From Planctomycetota bacterium (lineage in GTDB: Bacteria > Planctomycetota > UBA1135 > GCA-002686595), in NCBI GenBank assembly GCA_002686945.1, contig NYYZ01000001.1:1-42620 (forward strand): a DNA stretch of 42,620 nucleotides, read 5' to 3'. Positions 16,740-25,581 of this stretch are shown in pieces. The translations under genes and the position numbers were made by a program. Under the pieces are notes generated by a model, which worked only from the letters and a program-made list of their open reading frames with translations, searched no databases and was not told the origin of the DNA. Numbering within the stretch: position 1 is the stretch's first letter; each line of letters begins with the position of its first letter.

Positions 16740-18437
16740 CTACTCAATCCGTGGCGGGCCGGGTGCAATCAGAGGCCCGCGCGCGTCCTTGTCCTGCAGG
16801 AGCCCATCACCTCCAGATGTGCGCAGACGTACCTCGGCCTTGGGCAATGATTGCCAGTTGATAAGGCGATAGATGCGCAATGCCTGTGAAAACACCTCAC
16901 CCTTGCGGCGCACATCGTGAGAACTGAGCAATTCCCATGCATCTCCGCGCTCCTCAACAAGCTGATCGAGCAATGTGTGGTGGGAAAACCACTGTGCGGG
17001 GTTGATGCTGGAGTCAAGCACCAAGAGCGCAACCGGGAAGGCCTCCAGTCGGGCCTGCATCTCGTCCAGAGTCTGGAAGTGCAACTTGTAATCGCGGCCG
17101 TTCCAGTCATCGGAAATCAGGACCTTGCTTGCGCGCAGAATGTAGTGACGAGGCCGGGGGCTGTCGCCCGCGGCGCCACCTCCGATCACCAGGCCCTCGC
17201 CAATCGCGTCCCCAGCCACCAGGATCACCGCCTTCTCGTAAAGGGGATCCTGTACCAACTCCATGATCGGTTCCCTGTAGCCCCCAAAGTCCTTGCGTAC
17301 GACTCGCAGTTCTTCCAGGCCAAAAAGCCCCAGCAACAGTGTCAGTCCCCAGGCGGGGGCCAGGCCCATGTCCTTGCTGGCCCGCACAACCCCATACACG
17401 GCGCAGCCCACCAAGAGCGGCGCAGCCAGCACCAGATGCCGCCCGTCCACATCGCTGGGCAGCAACACGAGCAGGACCAAGAGGCCCAGAAAGAAGACGG
17501 CACTGGCAATCCAGGCCCCATTTTCGCCCTGGCCTCCACGACATCCCCTGAACAAGCCAAAGGCCGCAGCCAGCAGCAGCCCCCACCCCCCCATGCGCAC
17601 GCAGGCGGCCAGATAAGAAGGCAACGCGCGTAATGAATACTCTAAGTTCGGGCGCGTTCCCCCAGACCAGCTGCTGGCCTGAATCCCGGCGGTAACGCTG
17701 TACCAGGGCGCGCAGATCATCAGTACCAGTACCGCGGGCAACCAAAAGGCCTTCGAACGTAGAAGCTCATAGCGCCCGGTGAACACCAGCGCCAAAGGCG
17801 GCACCAGACCCAGCGCCAGGGCATTGCCCTTGGTCAGAATCCCCGCCACGGCGAACAGACCAAAGGCCAAGGCATCTCTCCTACCACCTCGATCCAAGTA
17901 GCGCCCATAAGCCAGCACGGCCAGGGTACAGAACAACGCCAAAGGGACTTCAGTCATCAGCGCGCCGCTGAATTCTTGCACCAAGGGCAAGCACAAGAAC
18001 ACGAGCATCGCAACACCAGCTCCCCACATGCCGACCTGCTTCTCCATCCAACGGAAGAGGACGGTCGCGCAACACGCAGTCAAGAACGCCATCCCCAATA
18101 CCGCCGCTGCACCACTGACACCGAAGAGCGCCATCCAAACACCAATCAAGGCATAGAACACGGGTGGCCACTGACCAAGGGCAACCTTGGGATAGTGCAA
18201 GTACCAATCACGGGCGTAGTCCAGAGGCGCAAACCAGTCGCCACCCAGCAAGTAGTCCCGGACCATCATCGAGGTTGCGTAGTGCGCAGGCTCGTCGTTG
18301 AGGGAACCGACTCCGCTCACCAATGCCCCGCGCAGATGAACGGATAGAGCAGCCAGGGCAAATGCCAAGCCCAAAACCAGGACAGAAGTCCTAAGGCGCA
18401 CAGGAAAAGTCATGGGGTAGACCGAGGAAGGACTCAT
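16740..18437 (-). CDS. GT39-type membrane glycosyltransferase (ArnT/PMT-like)
   Basis: Protein of 565 residues. The N-terminal two thirds are about ten hydrophobic helices. The first periplasmic loop carries the acidic pair typical of polyprenyl-phosphate-sugar glycosyltransferases (GVGSLNDEPAHYATSMMVRD), followed by LHYPKVALGQWPPVFYALIG and AGILTKGNALALGL, all GT39/PMT-like. Residues about 410-565 are a soluble tail without recognised motifs (VILVAGDAIGEGLVIGGGAA, then YILRASKVLISDDWNGRDY). Such enzymes move a sugar from a lipid carrier to a protein or lipid on the outer face of the membrane. It starts 22 nt after the Pol IV gene on the same strand, so they may share a transcript. The acceptor is unknown. 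Confidence 0.8.
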   Translation of the reverse strand: MSPSSVYPMTFPVRLRTSVLVLGLAFALAALSVHLRGALVSGVGSLNDEPAHYATSMMVRDYLLGGDWFAPLDYARDWYLHYPKVALGQWPPVFYALIGVWMALFGVSGAAAVLGMAFLTACCATVLFRWMEKQVGMWGAGVAMLVFLCLPLVQEFSGALMTEVPLALFCTLAVLAYGRYLDRGGRRDALAFGLFAVAGILTKGNALALGLVPPLALVFTGRYELLRSKAFWLPAVLVLMICAPWYSVTAGIQASSWSGGTRPNLEYSLRALPSYLAACVRMGGWGLLLAAAFGLFRGCRGGQGENGAWIASAVFFLGLLVLLVLLPSDVDGRHLVLAAPLLVGCAVYGVVRASKDMGLAPAWGLTLLLGLFGLEELRVVRKDFGGYREPIMELVQDPLYEKAVILVAGDAIGEGLVIGGGAAGDSPRPRHYILRASKVLISDDWNGRDYKLHFQTLDEMQARLEAFPVALLVLDSSINPAQWFSHHTLLDQLVEERGDAWELLSSHDVRRKGEVFSQALRIYRLINWQSLPKAEVRLRTSGGDGLLQDKDARGPLIAPGPPRIE

Positions 18438-18459
18438 CCCTCATCGGCAGGTCAGGCCC

Positions 18460-19800
18460 CTATTCCCCTTCCGAGAGAGGTAAATCCACTCCCCCGGACA
18501 GTCCTTCAAGACTCTCCTCCGAACCCCCAACGCACTCTTGCTGACCCTCGGCAGCCCCTCGCTCTGATTGCAGCGCCTTACCCGACCCTCGAGAAGGCTG
18601 CTCCCGACCGACCAAACTGCCAGGTATGACGATCCCGCGACCATGCCGCTTGCGCAGCCGGTCCAGGCTCTCAGTCGCACGAGCCAGGCGCGAGTTGGAC
18701 TCCATCCACTGGTCTCGTCCGGAGAGTTGGCCATTGAAGAGGGACTCCTGCTGGGGTCGACGCACATCTTCCAGACGACTTACCGAAACCCCCAGCAGCC
18801 GCAAAGGCAGGGATTCCACGCGTTCCAGTAGTTCCTTGGCGATGGAGAAGATTCGCGGCCCGAGGTTGGTGGGGTAATCCAGGGTCTTGGAGCGGGTAAC
18901 GGTGCGAAAGTCACTGAAGCGCGCCTTGAGAGTCACGGTCCGTCCACGCAGGCCCTTGTCTCTCAAGGTGAAAGCTACCTCTTCGCAGAAAGATAGCAGG
19001 AACTGGCGCAACTCGGCCCGATCAGCAAGGTCCTCGGCAAAGGTCCGTTCCATACCATGAGATTTCTCTTCACGAACAGGGTTCACTCGACGGTTGTCTA
19101 TACCGTGAGCCAGATCATGGATCCAAATGCCTGTGGCCCCAAAGCGGCGACTGACTTCATTGCGCTCGAGCCTGGCCAGATCCCCCACAGTCTCTACGCC
19201 CAAACCATTCAGTCTCTGGGTCATGCGCGGCCCAACCCCAAATATCTTGGAGACCGGCAAGGGATCGAGAACCTTTCGAATCTCCGCAGGCCGAATCACA
19301 CAGAAGCCATCGGGCTTGTCCAGATCGCTGGCAATCTTGGCCAGGAACTTGGTAGGCGCAACTCCAACGGATGCCACCAACCCGGTTTCGCGCAGGATGT
19401 CCGCACGGATCATATGTCCCACTTGCTCTCCATCACCAAAGAGACGCTCAGTGCCGCTGATATCGAGGAAGGCCTCATCCAGGGAGAGCGGCTCCACCAT
19501 CGGCGTGTAGCGCTGAAAAATGTCCATCACCTTGCGGCTGACTGTGGTGTACTTGTCGAAGTCCGGAGGCAAGAGCACCAGGTCGGGACAACGCCTCCGC
19601 GCCTCGGCGCTGGGCAGGGCCGAGTGCACGCCAAACTTGCGCGCCTCGTAGCTCGCCGCTGAAATCACCCCGCGCCCGGAGGCAGGCCCGCCCACGCATA
19701 CGGGCAGCCCAGCGAGGGACGGATTGTCCCGCACTTCGACGGACACGTAGAAGGCGTCCATGTCCACATGCAGGATGGACGGAGCAGTTTCGGGGGGCAT
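18460..19800 (-). CDS. dinB: DNA polymerase IV (Y-family)
   Basis: Protein of 446 residues from the ATG at 19800; longer in-frame starts at 19869 and 19884 add non-conserved residues. Y-family motifs are intact: HVDMDAFYVSVE (catalytic D13), YEARKFGVHSALP, SLDEAFLDISG (D108, E109), SVGVAPTKFLAKIASDLDKP, and an HhH motif (FGVGPRMTQRLNGLGV). The little finger domain follows, with a probable sliding-clamp motif QESLF at 351-355. It carries out error-prone translesion synthesis. Beyond the usual fold is a Gly/Ser/Glu-rich tail of about 45 residues (400-446) without recognised motif. No LexA-like box was identified upstream. Confidence 0.93.
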   Translation of the reverse strand: MPPETAPSILHVDMDAFYVSVEVRDNPSLAGLPVCVGGPASGRGVISAASYEARKFGVHSALPSAEARRRCPDLVLLPPDFDKYTTVSRKVMDIFQRYTPMVEPLSLDEAFLDISGTERLFGDGEQVGHMIRADILRETGLVASVGVAPTKFLAKIASDLDKPDGFCVIRPAEIRKVLDPLPVSKIFGVGPRMTQRLNGLGVETVGDLARLERNEVSRRFGATGIWIHDLAHGIDNRRVNPVREEKSHGMERTFAEDLADRAELRQFLLSFCEEVAFTLRDKGLRGRTVTLKARFSDFRTVTRSKTLDYPTNLGPRIFSIAKELLERVESLPLRLLGVSVSRLEDVRRPQQESLFNGQLSGRDQWMESNSRLARATESLDRLRKRHGRGIVIPGSLVGREQPSRGSGKALQSERGAAEGQQECVGGSEESLEGLSGGVDLPLSEGE

Positions 19801-19948
19801 GACCAGTGACGGGGGATCCGCAAGAAACCCGATTATTGGGGTGGGCCTCTTCGAAAGGGGGTCCCGCATCCTAACCGGGGCCACCCCGGGCGCTGCGAGG
19901 ACGCATCAAAAGCGCCTCCCTAGTCATCTGGAAGGGGTGTCTGCCAGC

Positions 19949-19954
19949 TAAGAT
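19949..19954 (+). promoter_or_regulatory. Possible -10 box for a leaderless oleA transcript
   Basis: TAAGAT ends 8 nt before the oleA ATG at 19963 with no Shine-Dalgarno sequence between. No -35 box is recognisable. The spacing matches similar boxes before polA and the phosphopantetheinyl transferase gene. Confidence 0.3.
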
Positions 19955-19962
19955 CCGGCCCC

Positions 19963-21003
19963 ATGTCCCCGCGCAAGGTTTGTATCGAAGCCCTCGGACT
20001 TGAACTGCCCGCCGAACGAGTCACTTCTGATGAGTTGGAGCAGAGAATCGAGCCACTGCTGACCCGGCTGGGTCTCTCCAGAGGCCGCCTTGAACTGATG
20101 AGCGGCATCGTCGAGCGTCGGCTCTGTCCGCCGGAGACCCAGCCCAGCAGCCTCTCCATCGCTGCCGCCAGGGACGCCCTGGGGCGCACTGCCCTGGATC
20201 CCAGCCGGATCGGACTCTTGATTCATGCAGGGGTCTGCCGGGACTTCCTCGAACCCGCCACCTCATCAGTGGTGCATGCTGGCTTGGGCCTGCCGCCCAG
20301 TTGCGCAGCTTTTGATCTGTCCAACGCCTGCCTGGGTGTGGCAGATGGCATGGCTGTTGCCGCTCAGGCGATTCGCAGCGGCTCGATCCAAGCGGCGCTG
20401 GTGACCACCGGCGAAGACGGGCGGCCATTGATCGAGACCACAATCGCCTCTTTGATGGCCATCGAAGACGACCGAGAAGCGCGCAAAGCTCTGAAGAAGG
20501 CTTACGCCTCTCTAACGATCGGCTCGGGGGGGGCAGCGGTCTTGCTGGTGGCCGAGGAACTCTCCAGCACATCCCATGTATGGCTCGATTCCACGGCCCA
20601 GGCAGACACCAAGTCGGTGGGGCTCTGCGCGGGCGATCGTGCAGCAGATGGCGGACTGGTAATGGTCACCGACTCCGAAGCTCTCCTACAGGCGGGCAAT
20701 GCTTTGGCCGCACGGACGTTCGAAGAATTCCTGTTCCAGCAAGACTGGACCCGAGACAGTATCGATCGCATCATCACACACCAAGTTGGCAGCGCCCATC
20801 GCAAGTTACTGCTTGAGACTCTTGAACTCGATCCCAACAAGGACTTCCCCAGCGTGCAGACACTGGGGAACATGGGCTCTGCGTCTTTGCCCGCCACCTT
20901 GCATCTGGCAGCGGAAAAGGGCTTTATTCAACGGGGCGAGCGCATCGCCCTGCTAGGGATTGGCAGCGGCTTGCAATGCCGAATGACGGCCCTGCAGTGG
21001 TAG
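19963..21003 (+). CDS. oleA: OleA, thiolase-family head-to-head acyl condensing enzyme
   Basis: Protein of 346 residues, OleA length. OleA joins two long-chain acyl-CoAs by non-decarboxylative Claisen condensation to a 2-alkyl-3-keto acid, the first step of long-chain olefin synthesis. Catalytic residues are present: Cys123 (FDLSNACLG), His273 (ITHQVGS) and Asn303 (LGNMGSASLP). The OleA-specific glutamate that acts as base across the dimer is Glu97 in RDFLEPATSS, which FabH enzymes lack. The C-terminus IALLGIGSGLQCRM is also OleA-like. FabH (KAS III) is the main alternative and is less likely given Glu97 and oleBCD in the same window. It is divergent from dinB and 20 nt upstream of the carboxylesterase gene. 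Confidence 0.88.
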   Translation: MSPRKVCIEALGLELPAERVTSDELEQRIEPLLTRLGLSRGRLELMSGIVERRLCPPETQPSSLSIAAARDALGRTALDPSRIGLLIHAGVCRDFLEPATSSVVHAGLGLPPSCAAFDLSNACLGVADGMAVAAQAIRSGSIQAALVTTGEDGRPLIETTIASLMAIEDDREARKALKKAYASLTIGSGGAAVLLVAEELSSTSHVWLDSTAQADTKSVGLCAGDRAADGGLVMVTDSEALLQAGNALAARTFEEFLFQQDWTRDSIDRIITHQVGSAHRKLLLETLELDPNKDFPSVQTLGNMGSASLPATLHLAAEKGFIQRGERIALLGIGSGLQCRMTALQW

Positions 21004-21023
21004 ACCCAAAGCCAGAACCGCAC

Positions 21024-21710
21024 ATGACTTCCTCCTCTCTGCTCGAATGCGTCGTGATGGAACCTGGCCGCCCCGCCGATTCTGCGGTGATCTGGCTGCA
21101 TGGTCTGGGTGCCAGCGGTTTTGATTTTCCGCCTATCGTCGGAGAACTCGGCCTGCCTGACGACCACGGCATTCGTTTCATCTTCCCCCACGCACCACAG
21201 ATTCCCGTAACCGTGAACGGAGGCATGGTCATGCCTGCCTGGTATGACATTCTGGCCATGGACTTTGACCGCCAGGTCGATGAACTGGGGGTCCGAAACT
21301 CAGCAGAACACCTCGTACGCCTGATAGAGCGCGAAAGATCGCGTGACATCGAGGCTGAACGGATTGTCTTGGCGGGGTTCAGCCAGGGGGGAGCTATCGC
21401 CCTGCACCAGGCCCTGCGCCACCCCGATCGCCTGGCGGGTTTGATCCTGCTCTCGACCTACATCGCTGCGGACTGTGACCTGGAAGAGGAGCGCACAGCC
21501 ATCAACCAGGAAATTCCGATCTTCCAAGCACACGGTACCCAGGACCCCATGGTGACTCACGGGATGGGTCTCAAGGCCAAGGCGCGCCTTGAGGACTTGG
21601 GTTATGGGGTGCAATGGGAGGAGTACCCCATGGAGCATCAGGTTGTGGCGGAGGAGATCAGCGCCCTGGGAATCTGGCTGCGCGGGGTCTTGACCCCTGC
21701 AGCCACTTAG
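21024..21710 (+). CDS. Phospholipase/carboxylesterase family alpha/beta hydrolase
   Basis: Protein of 228 residues with no signal peptide; cytoplasmic. It belongs to the small carboxylesterase/acyl-protein-thioesterase-like family: IWLHGLGASGFDF (oxyanion loop), nucleophile Ser120 in GFSQGGA, Asp174 in GTQDPMV and His205 in PMEHQV form a complete triad. It hydrolyses short to medium acyl esters or thioesters in related enzymes. Position between oleA and the lipid-cassette regulator suggests a housekeeping thioesterase role, for example release of stalled acyl chains; this is inference. ATG at 21024 gives the family N-terminus; an in-frame ATG at 20976 would overlap oleA by 28 bp. Confidence 0.85.
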   Translation: MTSSSLLECVVMEPGRPADSAVIWLHGLGASGFDFPPIVGELGLPDDHGIRFIFPHAPQIPVTVNGGMVMPAWYDILAMDFDRQVDELGVRNSAEHLVRLIERERSRDIEAERIVLAGFSQGGAIALHQALRHPDRLAGLILLSTYIAADCDLEEERTAINQEIPIFQAHGTQDPMVTHGMGLKAKARLEDLGYGVQWEEYPMEHQVVAEEISALGIWLRGVLTPAAT

Positions 21711-21712
21711 AA

Positions 21713-21775
21713 AGGTCCTGAGGGAATCGCGGGGACCTGGACAGAGGAATACCCAATTGTGAGGGGGAGATTCCC
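21713..21775. promoter_or_regulatory. Nested inverted repeats upstream of the regulator gene (possible operator)
   Basis: AGGTCC (21713-21718) pairs with GGACCT (21733-21738), and GGGAATC (21722-21728) pairs with GATTCCC (21769-21775). They lie in the 131 bp between the carboxylesterase stop and the likely start of the GbsR/MarR-type regulator, where an autoregulatory operator would be expected. Short repeats can arise by chance in GC-rich DNA. Confidence 0.28.
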
Positions 21776-21841
21776 TTTCAAAGCTTGCGGGGCACTCCCG
21801 TCAGGGCGTACAACCCTTGCCTACGCGGATCTCAAGAATTC

Positions 21842-22591
21842 GTGAAATCTGTGACGGCCCCATTGAGCACCCCCGTGAAGCCCCCCACCGAGGCCAGCCA
21901 AACCGAACTGGTCCCCTTCCTGGCCCCCGATCTGGCTGCAGAACTGCCGGCCTTCGAGGCGTTCTTCAAGGCCTTTGGCTTCAAGCAGATCCACGGACGC
22001 ATCTGGGGTCTTCTAGTGCTCGCGGGCAAGCCCATGTCGAGCAAGGAAATCGCGGCCGAACTCGCGATCAGTTCCGGCGCCACCAGCACCACCCTCAAGG
22101 AGTTGATCGACTGGGGCGCGGTGCACTCGACCTTTGATCCCCCCCGACGTTGCAATCTGCACGCGGCGGTGGAGAACACCCTCTCCATCGTGGCGACGGT
22201 CCTGCGCAGGCGGGAACAGGTCGCCTTTCAGAACTTCCGCGAGGGAGCGAATCGCGCCCTCGATGTGATTCGCAAACGCCACGGCAACAAGGATCCGCGA
22301 GTACTAACCCTGCGCTCTGTGCTCTCCACCTGCGATATCGCCGATGCGGTCATGCAGTTGGTTTTCAGCAGTGTGCACGGTGCCCTGGGTGATCCTCAAA
22401 GCCTCTTGTCCAAGGCCATTGGCACAGCCCTCAAGGTGGGCGGTGTGGCCCTGCCCGGTGCACGTAAGCAGCGTGCATTCGAAGACCTCAGCGGAACAGA
22501 TCTTGCCAACGAAGAATTTCTTGAAGGGGCGATCTTGAAGCCGAAGAAGACCGAGCCCGAGCAATCCGGCGGGGACAACAGAGATGGCTGA
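21842..22591 (+). CDS. GbsR/MarR-type transcriptional regulator
   Basis: Protein of about 249 residues. Residues about 45-110 are a winged helix (HGRIWGLLVLAGKPMSSKEI, AAELAISSGATSTTLKELID, WGAVHSTFD) of the GbsR type, followed by helical segments for dimerisation (VATVLRRREQVAFQNFREGA). The tail (GTDLANEEFLEGAILKPKKT) is charged. Start is uncertain: GTG at 21842 is chosen; a TTG at 21785 with GAGGGGGAG 15 nt upstream would add 19 residues. Its stop overlaps the ketosynthase start by 8 bp, so it is the first cistron of the lipid cassette and probably controls it. The ligand, if any, may be an acyl-thioester, but nothing in the sequence proves it. Confidence 0.8.
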   Translation: MKSVTAPLSTPVKPPTEASQTELVPFLAPDLAAELPAFEAFFKAFGFKQIHGRIWGLLVLAGKPMSSKEIAAELAISSGATSTTLKELIDWGAVHSTFDPPRRCNLHAAVENTLSIVATVLRRREQVAFQNFREGANRALDVIRKRHGNKDPRVLTLRSVLSTCDIADAVMQLVFSSVHGALGDPQSLLSKAIGTALKVGGVALPGARKQRAFEDLSGTDLANEEFLEGAILKPKKTEPEQSGGDNRDG

Positions 22592-23822
22592 CCTTGCGCG
22601 CATCGTGATCACGGGTGTCGGGCTGACGTCTCCCAATGGCAATTCCCTCGCCAAGTACCGAAGCAACCTGCTATCGGGCGTCAGCGGCGTCAGTCCCTGG
22701 GAGATCAGACACTTCGGCAAGACCGTGGCGGGCCAGTGCGACTTTGAAGCCACGCGCTACCAAACCCGCAAGGCCCTGCGCAGAGGCACGCGAGCAGGCT
22801 CGATCGCGATTTTCTGCGCCCACGAAGCAGTCACCGCCGCCCAAATGGACCTGGACAAACTGGGCAGGGATCGAGTGGGCGTCTATGTAGGCACTACAGA
22901 ACACGGCAATGTGGAAACTGAGCAACAAATCCACGAAGTCAGCCAATACGACTTCGATCTTTCCTTTTGGTCCCACCACCACAACCCGCGCACAGTGGCC
23001 AACAACCCAGCCGGTGAGGTGACCCTTTCCCTTCCGGTCACGGGTCCCCACTACTCCGTGGGCGGTGCCTGCGCTGGAGGCAACCTGGGTCTCATCCAGG
23101 GGGCCCAAATGCTGCAGTTGCACGAGGTGGACATGGCTCTCGCCGGGGGTGTCTCAGAGAGCATCCACACCTTTGGCATCTTTGCCTCCTTCAAGTCCGA
23201 AGGAGCGCTGGGCCAACACGAGGACCCGACTCAAGTCTCGCGCCCCTTTGACAAGGGCCGCAACGGCATTGTGGTCAGCGAGGGAGGCTGCTTGTTCGCC
23301 ATGGAACGATTGGAGGACGCCCAACGCCGGAGCGCGCCAATCCTCGCCGAAGTCCTTGGCTGGCAGGTGAATTCCGACGCCACGGATTTCGTGCTGCCGA
23401 ACCCCGAGCGCCAGAACCAATGCATGCGCGGAGCGATTCAACGAGCGGGCTTGCAAGCCGAGGATATTCACATCGTCAACACTCACTCCACGAGCACACC
23501 GTTGGGCGACGTCCAGGAGTGCAGGGCGATCAACGAGGTCTTTGGAGACAGCGCCAAGACCAGCATCAACAACACCAAGAGTTTCATCGGGCACACCATG
23601 GGTGCCGCCGGTGCCCTTGAGTTGGCGGGCAATCTGCCCTCCTTTCAAGACGGCTGGGTGCACCCGACAATCAATGTGCCGGACCTGGACCCCGAGTGTG
23701 CGATGCGCGGGTTGGTACTGGAAGAACCTCACAAGAACGAACAAGTCGAGACCATTCTGAACCTCTCATTCGGAATGCTCGGAATCAACTCAGCGGTCAT
23801 CGTTGGCCGCCCTCCCTCCTGA
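22584..23822 (+). CDS. FabF-like beta-ketoacyl-ACP synthase
   Basis: Protein of 412 residues. The KAS II fold is complete with Cys163 (GGACAGGNLGL), His301 (NTHSTSTPLGD), Lys332 (NNTKSFIGH) and His337. It elongates acyl-ACP with malonyl-ACP. The His301 motif reads HSTST instead of the usual HGTST, a departure from housekeeping FabF. It overlaps the regulator gene by 8 bp and is followed after 48 nt by an ACP gene, marking a dedicated system rather than the primary fatty-acid synthase. No chain-length factor (a KS lacking the Cys) is present. Clusters of this composition occur in polyene lipid and proposed ladderane pathways. Confidence 0.9.
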   Translation: MADLARIVITGVGLTSPNGNSLAKYRSNLLSGVSGVSPWEIRHFGKTVAGQCDFEATRYQTRKALRRGTRAGSIAIFCAHEAVTAAQMDLDKLGRDRVGVYVGTTEHGNVETEQQIHEVSQYDFDLSFWSHHHNPRTVANNPAGEVTLSLPVTGPHYSVGGACAGGNLGLIQGAQMLQLHEVDMALAGGVSESIHTFGIFASFKSEGALGQHEDPTQVSRPFDKGRNGIVVSEGGCLFAMERLEDAQRRSAPILAEVLGWQVNSDATDFVLPNPERQNQCMRGAIQRAGLQAEDIHIVNTHSTSTPLGDVQECRAINEVFGDSAKTSINNTKSFIGHTMGAAGALELAGNLPSFQDGWVHPTINVPDLDPECAMRGLVLEEPHKNEQVETILNLSFGMLGINSAVIVGRPPS

Positions 23823-23870
23823 ACTGATCGACTGATCACCACGACACACACGCCAACGGGCAAACCTGAC

Positions 23871-24137
<267 letters not shown>

Positions 24138-24153
24138 ACCGCAGGTCCTCACG

Positions 24154-25581
24154 GTGAAACCCACAGACGAGCGCGCGGATGCCGTCGTGATCGGTGCGGG
24201 TCCTGCAGGTCTCGCCGCTGGAATCAGATTGGCACAAGCAGGCCTCTCTACAGTGGTGCAAGAAAGGCACTGGTTGTGGGGCGGCCTGAACTCGTTCTAC
24301 AAGCTCGGCGGCCGCACCTATGATGTGGGCCTGCACGCCCTGACCAACGCGGCACCAAGAAGCGCGCGCAAGCTGCCCCTGCCACGGGTCATGCGCCAGT
24401 TACGGATTCCCCTGGAGGCCCTGGAACTGGGAGATCAACTCGGTTCGAGCACGGTGTTTCCAGAAGTCTCGCTTGACTTCAGCAACGAGTTCGAACAGCT
24501 CGCCAACGAAGTGCGCGTCAAGTTCCCTGCCTCTAGTAAGGCGTTTGATGAACTGGCACGGGAACTTTCCGCCAGCCCCCATGATGTCCGGGGAGGACCC
24601 GTCAGCACGCGTCAGGAACTGCTTCGGCGCCTGGGAGATGAACTGCTGGTGGACCTGCTTCTGCATCCCCTGCTTTGGTATGGCTCCCCCACCCCAAACG
24701 ACATGGCCTGGTCTTTGTTTGTTGTGCTCTGGAAGAGCATCTATGAAGAGGGCTTTGCGAGACCCAGAGGGGGAGTGCGCCCCCTGCTCAAGTTACTCAC
24801 CAGGCGTCTAAAAGCCGCCGGTGGCACCCTACGCCTCAGATCCGGCGTCCGAGAGGTGCTGCACGGGAACGGACAGACCGAAGGGGTTGTGCTCGACGAC
24901 GGCACTGTTGTGCGCGCACCCCTCGTGCTCTCAAGCGCAGGCCTCGTGGAGACCCTTGGCATGCTCGGCGATGATGGACAACAGCGCGCACGAACAGAAT
25001 CAATTGGCCCCATGACCTTTGTGGAAAGCTGCACGCATCTGAAACAAAGCGCACCGTCTCTGGGGTTCAACAAGACGATCACTTTTTGGAACAACAGCCC
25101 ACGGGGAATATACGCCCCCAGCACACCCGAGCCATTTGACGCCCGCAGCGGCGTGCTGTGCATCCCGGAGAACTATGCAGGCCAGGATTCCGAACCTGAG
25201 GGCATCCTGCGAATGACCGTGCTCTCCCAGGCAGCGGCATGGGATGGCCTCGAAGAAAGTCACTACGCAAGGCAAAAGGAAGACGCCTACAAGGCATCCC
25301 TGGCAGCGGTTGCCCAGTTTGCCCCGGATCCCAGCCCCCATGTGGTCGCCCGGGATGTGTTCACCCCACGCACCATCACGCACTTCACCTCAAAACTGGG
25401 CGGCGCGGTCTATGGCGTCTCGGACAAGGTGCCCCACGACGCGGCGAAAATCGCCGGCCTGCACATCATTGGTACGGACAACGGCTTTCTAGGAATCGTC
25501 GGGGCTTTGGTGGGCGGAGCTGGCGTGGCCGCTCTTGCCGCTGCAGGTGCCCGACCCCAAGGCCAGGGAGCAGCCCCATGA
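24154..25581 (+). CDS. CrtI-like FAD-dependent oxidoreductase 1
   Basis: Protein of 475 residues starting at GTG 24154 (CAGGT upstream). The N-terminal dinucleotide-binding motif is VVIGAGPAGLAAGIRLAQAG, followed by VVQERHWLWGGLNSF. The C-terminal FAD contact is GLHIIGTDNGFLGIVGALVG. This is the phytoene desaturase / retinol saturase-like family, which introduces, saturates or isomerises double bonds in long polyene chains. Being coupled to an ACP and FAS II enzymes, it probably acts on an acyl chain and not on a carotenoid; no carotenoid genes (crtB, crtE) are in the window. The stop overlaps the start of the next gene by 4 bp. Confidence 0.85.
   Translation: MKPTDERADAVVIGAGPAGLAAGIRLAQAGLSTVVQERHWLWGGLNSFYKLGGRTYDVGLHALTNAAPRSARKLPLPRVMRQLRIPLEALELGDQLGSSTVFPEVSLDFSNEFEQLANEVRVKFPASSKAFDELARELSASPHDVRGGPVSTRQELLRRLGDELLVDLLLHPLLWYGSPTPNDMAWSLFVVLWKSIYEEGFARPRGGVRPLLKLLTRRLKAAGGTLRLRSGVREVLHGNGQTEGVVLDDGTVVRAPLVLSSAGLVETLGMLGDDGQQRARTESIGPMTFVESCTHLKQSAPSLGFNKTITFWNNSPRGIYAPSTPEPFDARSGVLCIPENYAGQDSEPEGILRMTVLSQAAAWDGLEESHYARQKEDAYKASLAAVAQFAPDPSPHVVARDVFTPRTITHFTSKLGGAVYGVSDKVPHDAAKIAGLHIIGTDNGFLGIVGALVGGAGVAALAAAGARPQGQGAAP

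Noticed and set aside
19963..21003. FabH (KAS III) annotation for the thiolase-like protein
   Set aside because: Glu97 in the OleA-specific position, the C-terminal IALLGIGSGLQC motif and oleBCD in the same window fit OleA better.
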